Shown here: positions 6,683-9,358 of the stretch, in pieces
Layout of the letters: each line of letters starts with the position of its first letter
Position numbering within the stretch: the stretch's first letter is position 1
NCBI GenBank assembly: GCA_004296785.1
Contig: SCVU01000198.1
Span: forward strand, 1 to 9,358
Direction: 5' to 3'
Length of the DNA stretch: 9,358 nucleotides
DNA from: Planctomycetota bacterium
GTDB taxonomy: Bacteria > Planctomycetota > UBA1135 > GCA-002686595
Program-made: the position numbers and the translations under genes
Notes under the pieces: generated by a model
Told to the model about the DNA's origin: nothing
Seen by the model: only the letters and a program-made list of their open reading frames with translations
Database searches by the model: none

Positions 6683-9358
6683 CGCGAACTGTCCCCGCGC
6701 TGCAATCGCAGCACCTTGCGCTCCATCACCAGGCAGTACAGGCACGGCGCGACGAACACGGTGATCAACTGGATCGCCATCCCGCCGACCGACGGGATCG
6801 CCATCGGCCGCATCACGTCCGAGCCCCGTCCATTTGTCGTGAACACCGGGATCAGTCCGATCACCGTCGTTGCCGTGGTCATCAAGCACGGTCGGATGCG
6901 TTTGAGACCTGCTTCGACGACGACCTCGCGCACCTCGGCGACGCTCTTCGGGGCCCGTGTCGAGAAGAGCTGCTCCAGGTAGGTGAGGATCACCACCGAG
7001 TCGTCGTCGGCGACGCCGAGCAGCGCGATCATGCCGACCCAGACCGCCACGCTCAGATTGACGCTCCACAACCACAGCATCAGGAACCCGCCGGTGACCG
7101 AGACCGCGATTCCCGAGAGCACGATCAGCGCGATCCACCAGCGTCCGAATCCGATGTAGATCGAGAGGAACATCAGCGCGAGCACGATCGGCACGACGAG
7201 CTGCAACCGCTGCGTCGCTCGAACCTGCGCCTCGAACTGGCCGCCCCAACGGTAGTAGTAGCCGGCGGGGAGCTGCAGCGTTCCGTCGGCGATCTTGGCG
7301 CGCAGCAGACGCTCCGCGTCCTCGACCACCGAGATCTCGTCGCGGTCACGCGTGTTGAGCGTGACGTATCCGACCTTGAGCGTGTCCTCGCGCTTGATCT
7401 CCTGCGGACCGATCTCGATCTTGAAGTGCGCGACCGACGTCAGCGCGACTTGCGCGCCTGAGGAGGTCGGCACGAGCACCTTTTCGAGCGCCTCCACGGA
7501 GTCGCGCACCTCGCGCGCGAACCGCACGCGCACGGGATAGCGCGCCGCGCCCTCGACCGTCGTCGTCGCGCGCTCGCCGCCGATCGCCACTTCGACGATC
7601 TCCTGGACGTCCTCGACGCGCACGCCATAGCGGGCCGCTGCCTCGCGGTCGATCACGAACTCGAGATACGGCTTGCCGATGATCCGATCGGCGACCACAT
7701 CGACGGCTCCGGGCACCTCGCGCAGGGTGCGTTCCATCTCGATGCCGATGCGCTCGATCTCGGCGAGCTCCGGACCGTAGATCTTCACGCCCATCATCGC
7801 GCGGAAGCCCGACGACAACATGACCAGGCGGGTCTGGATCGGCTGGAGCCACGTCGGCAGCACGCCCGGGACGGCGGCCTTGGCCTGCAGCTCCAGCAGC
7901 AGCTCCTCCTTGGAGATCTTGCGCGTCTCGGGCCAGGCGAAGGCGAGCGGTGCGCGCACGACGCTGGGCCAGCCGGTGAACCAGCGGCGCTGCTCGACAT
8001 CGCGCCATTGCGGCTCCGGCTTCAGCGTGACGATGGTCTCGACCATGCTGGTCGGCGCCGGATCGAGCGCGGACTCCGACCGGCCGATTTTGCCGACCAC
8101 GTCGAGCACCTCCGGCACCTCGCGCATCCGGGCGTTCTGGACGGCGAGCACCTCGAGTCCCTGCGTCAGCGAACCAGCGGGCAGCAGCGAAGGCATGTAC
8201 AGGAACGAGCCCTCGTCGAGCGGCGGCATGAACTCGCGGCCGAGTCCAGGGAACGTGTGTGCGACCGCGCTCCACGGCGCCCAGGTGGTCGGCCGCAGTC
8301 CGACCCGCTCGAGCGACCAACTCAACGGACGGAACACCGCGCTGAATCCGAGCCAGATCGTGAACCCGAGCACGAGCAGGAAGGTCGGCAGAGTCAGGAA
8401 CAGCGCCTTGTGCGCGAGCACCCACCGCAGCGTCGGCTCGTACACCCTGACGATCGCACGCGAAACCGGATTGGCCTCGCCCGGGACGACGCGCTCGCTC
8501 AGCATCCGCGCGAACGCGAGCGCGATGCCGACTCCGAGCGCGATCGAGGTCGGCCAACCGAACGCGCCGTGGACGCCGGCGAAGCGCACGAGCACGAAGC
8601 GCAGCGCGATCGCCGACACCGCGCCGATCACGATCGATACGATCCACTTCGTCCGGCGCCGGATCTCGGTCTCGCGCAAGACGAGCAACGCGACCGCCGG
8701 CACGACGGTCAGCGCCAGGATCACCGAAGCGGAGATCGCGAACGTCTTCGTGTACGCGAGCGGCTTGAAGAGCTTGCCCTCCTGGCCCGCGAGCAAGAAC
8801 ACCGGGATGAACGACAGGATCGTGTTGAAGACCGCCGTCGTGATCGCCGGACCGACTTCGTGGGCCGCGCGCTCGACGATGCGCAAGTGACCCTCGCGCG
8901 TCCTGCGCCCGAGTGGATCGGCGGCCAGGTGACGGACGATGTTCTCCGTCATGATGATCCCCATGTCCGCGACGTCGCCGATCGCGATCGCGAGGCCCGC
9001 GACCGACATGATGTTGGCGTCGACTCCGAGCGAGTACATCGCGATGTACGCCAGCGCGAGCGACAGCGGCAACGTCGTGACGATCGCAGCGGATGCGCGC
9101 AGGTGGAGCAGGAAGATGAGCACGACGCCGGCGGCGACGAGCAGCTCCTCGCTGAGCGCTTCCTTCAACGTCGCGACCGTCTCGTCGACGATCACGCTGC
9201 GGTCGTAGTACGGGACGAGCCGCACCTTCGAGCGCGTGCCGTCGGCGAGCACGCGCTCGGGCAGGCCGGGCTCGAGCTCCGCGATGCGCTTCTCGAGTGC
9301 CTGGATCACCGCGCGGGGATTGGCGCCGTAGCGCGCGAGCACGATCCCGCCGGTCGCC
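6679..9358 (-). CDS. heavy-metal efflux RND permease, CusA/CzcA type, N-terminus outside window
   Basis: The inner-membrane proton-driven permease of a tripartite metal exporter. The frame is open to the right edge; about 890 residues are visible, and comparison with CusA suggests ~290 N-terminal residues are missing. The GTG at 9342 is internal to the RND porter domain and is not the true start. Seen in order: end of the first porter part, helices TM2-TM6 with AIGDVADMGIIMTENI (Asp at 8965-8967, matching CusA Asp405 of the proton relay), DPAPTSMVETIVTLKP, the HME-family signature, the second porter domain (KPYLEFVIDREAAARYG), GGQFE, then TM8-TM12. Next to CusA there are two additions: ~61 residues with two likely membrane helices (8473-8657) and ~33 residues after TM7 (8245-8345). 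CusA Glu939 corresponds to an Asp (within 7000-7008) and Lys984 to a Cys (6886-6888). The stop overlaps the ATPase start by 4 bp. It is the first visible gene of the operon; an adaptor gene is expected upstream. The metal cannot be fixed from sequence; monovalent Cu/Ag or divalent Zn/Co/Cd are both possible. Confidence 0.93.
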   Translation of the reverse strand, partial: ATGGIVLARYGANPRAVIQALEKRIAELEPGLPERVLADGTRSKVRLVPYYDRSVIVDETVATLKEALSEELLVAAGVVLIFLLHLRASAAIVTTLPLSLALAYIAMYSLGVDANIMSVAGLAIAIGDVADMGIIMTENIVRHLAADPLGRRTREGHLRIVERAAHEVGPAITTAVFNTILSFIPVFLLAGQEGKLFKPLAYTKTFAISASVILALTVVPAVALLVLRETEIRRRTKWIVSIVIGAVSAIALRFVLVRFAGVHGAFGWPTSIALGVGIALAFARMLSERVVPGEANPVSRAIVRVYEPTLRWVLAHKALFLTLPTFLLVLGFTIWLGFSAVFRPLSWSLERVGLRPTTWAPWSAVAHTFPGLGREFMPPLDEGSFLYMPSLLPAGSLTQGLEVLAVQNARMREVPEVLDVVGKIGRSESALDPAPTSMVETIVTLKPEPQWRDVEQRRWFTGWPSVVRAPLAFAWPETRKISKEELLLELQAKAAVPGVLPTWLQPIQTRLVMLSSGFRAMMGVKIYGPELAEIERIGIEMERTLREVPGAVDVVADRIIGKPYLEFVIDREAAARYGVRVEDVQEIVEVAIGGERATTTVEGAARYPVRVRFAREVRDSVEALEKVLVPTSSGAQVALTSVAHFKIEIGPQEIKREDTLKVGYVTLNTRDRDEISVVEDAERLLRAKIADGTLQLPAGYYYRWGGQFEAQVRATQRLQLVVPIVLALMFLSIYIGFGRWWIALIVLSGIAVSVTGGFLMLWLWSVNLSVAVWVGMIALLGVADDDSVVILTYLEQLFSTRAPKSVAEVREVVVEAGLKRIRPCLMTTATTVIGLIPVFTTNGRGSDVMRPMAIPSVGGMAIQLITVFVAPCLYCLVMERKVLRLQRGDSSR

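Noticed and set aside
5345..6982. Long open frame of 545 codons on the + strand opposite the ATPase and RND genes
   Set aside because: It crosses the boundary between two real genes, has low-complexity Arg/Glu/His-rich content, and the opposite strand has conserved catalytic motifs throughout.
6683..7249. N-terminal extension of the P-type ATPase upstream of the GTG at 6682
   Set aside because: It would overlap the conserved C-terminal helices of the RND permease. The GTG start puts the cation-ATPase N-terminal domain at the usual distance from the start.
1..9358. CRISPR array, insertion sequence, tRNA or rRNA
   Set aside because: I saw no regularly spaced direct repeats, no transposase-like reading frame with terminal inverted repeats, and no cloverleaf or rRNA-like segment. 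The sequence is coding almost end to end.
593..9358. A defence or toxin-antitoxin system built from the MBL hydrolase and AAA_28 protein
   Set aside because: The MBL protein has the complete housekeeping-type beta-CASP RNase motif set and the AAA_28 protein lacks any toxin or sensor domain. The coupled neighbours are transporters, so a metal or cation stress role explains the context better.

Overview
The window is very GC-rich and almost wholly coding. It reads as a bacterial chromosome, most plausibly Planctomycetota. That assignment is an inference from two things: the secreted FG-GAP repeat protein at the left edge, whose C-terminal domain resembles one I associate with large planctomycete secretomes, and the enlarged CusA-like RND permease at the right edge. 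No rRNA, tRNA or phylogenetic marker is present to confirm it.

Layout. On the + strand, positions 1-569 hold the 3' end of a gene for an FG-GAP/beta-propeller type surface or secreted protein. It meets a minus-strand gene cluster tail to tail across 23 bp (570-592). Everything from 593 to the right edge is a single five-gene run on the minus strand, transcribed right to left: (1) a heavy-metal efflux RND permease of the CusA/CzcA type, cut by the window edge; (2) a P2A-type, probably Ca2+-transporting, P-type ATPase; (3) a metallo-beta-lactamase/beta-CASP RNase-like hydrolase; (4) a TolC/CusC-type outer-membrane factor lipoprotein; (5) a small AAA_28 (TTD14/NadR-like) P-loop ATPase or kinase. 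Three of the four junctions are 4-bp stop/start overlaps (GTGA, GTGA, ATGA). The fourth is an 11-bp gap whose ribosome binding site lies across the stop codon of the upstream gene. The promoter must lie beyond the right edge, and the periplasmic adaptor (membrane fusion protein) is expected there too.

How the genes could work together. The RND permease and the outer-membrane factor are two of the three parts of a trans-envelope metal exporter. Unusually, two unrelated genes separate them: a Ca2+-ATPase-like pump and an RNA-processing type hydrolase. The last gene is a P-loop protein of poorly known function with Cys pairs at both termini. The operon therefore mixes export from the cytoplasm, trans-envelope export, possible RNA turnover and a possible nucleotide-dependent kinase or switch under one transcript. 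This suggests a metal or cation stress module rather than a plain CusCBA operon, but the joint function is inference. I saw no mobile element, CRISPR array, RNA gene or gene-free stretch longer than 23 bp.
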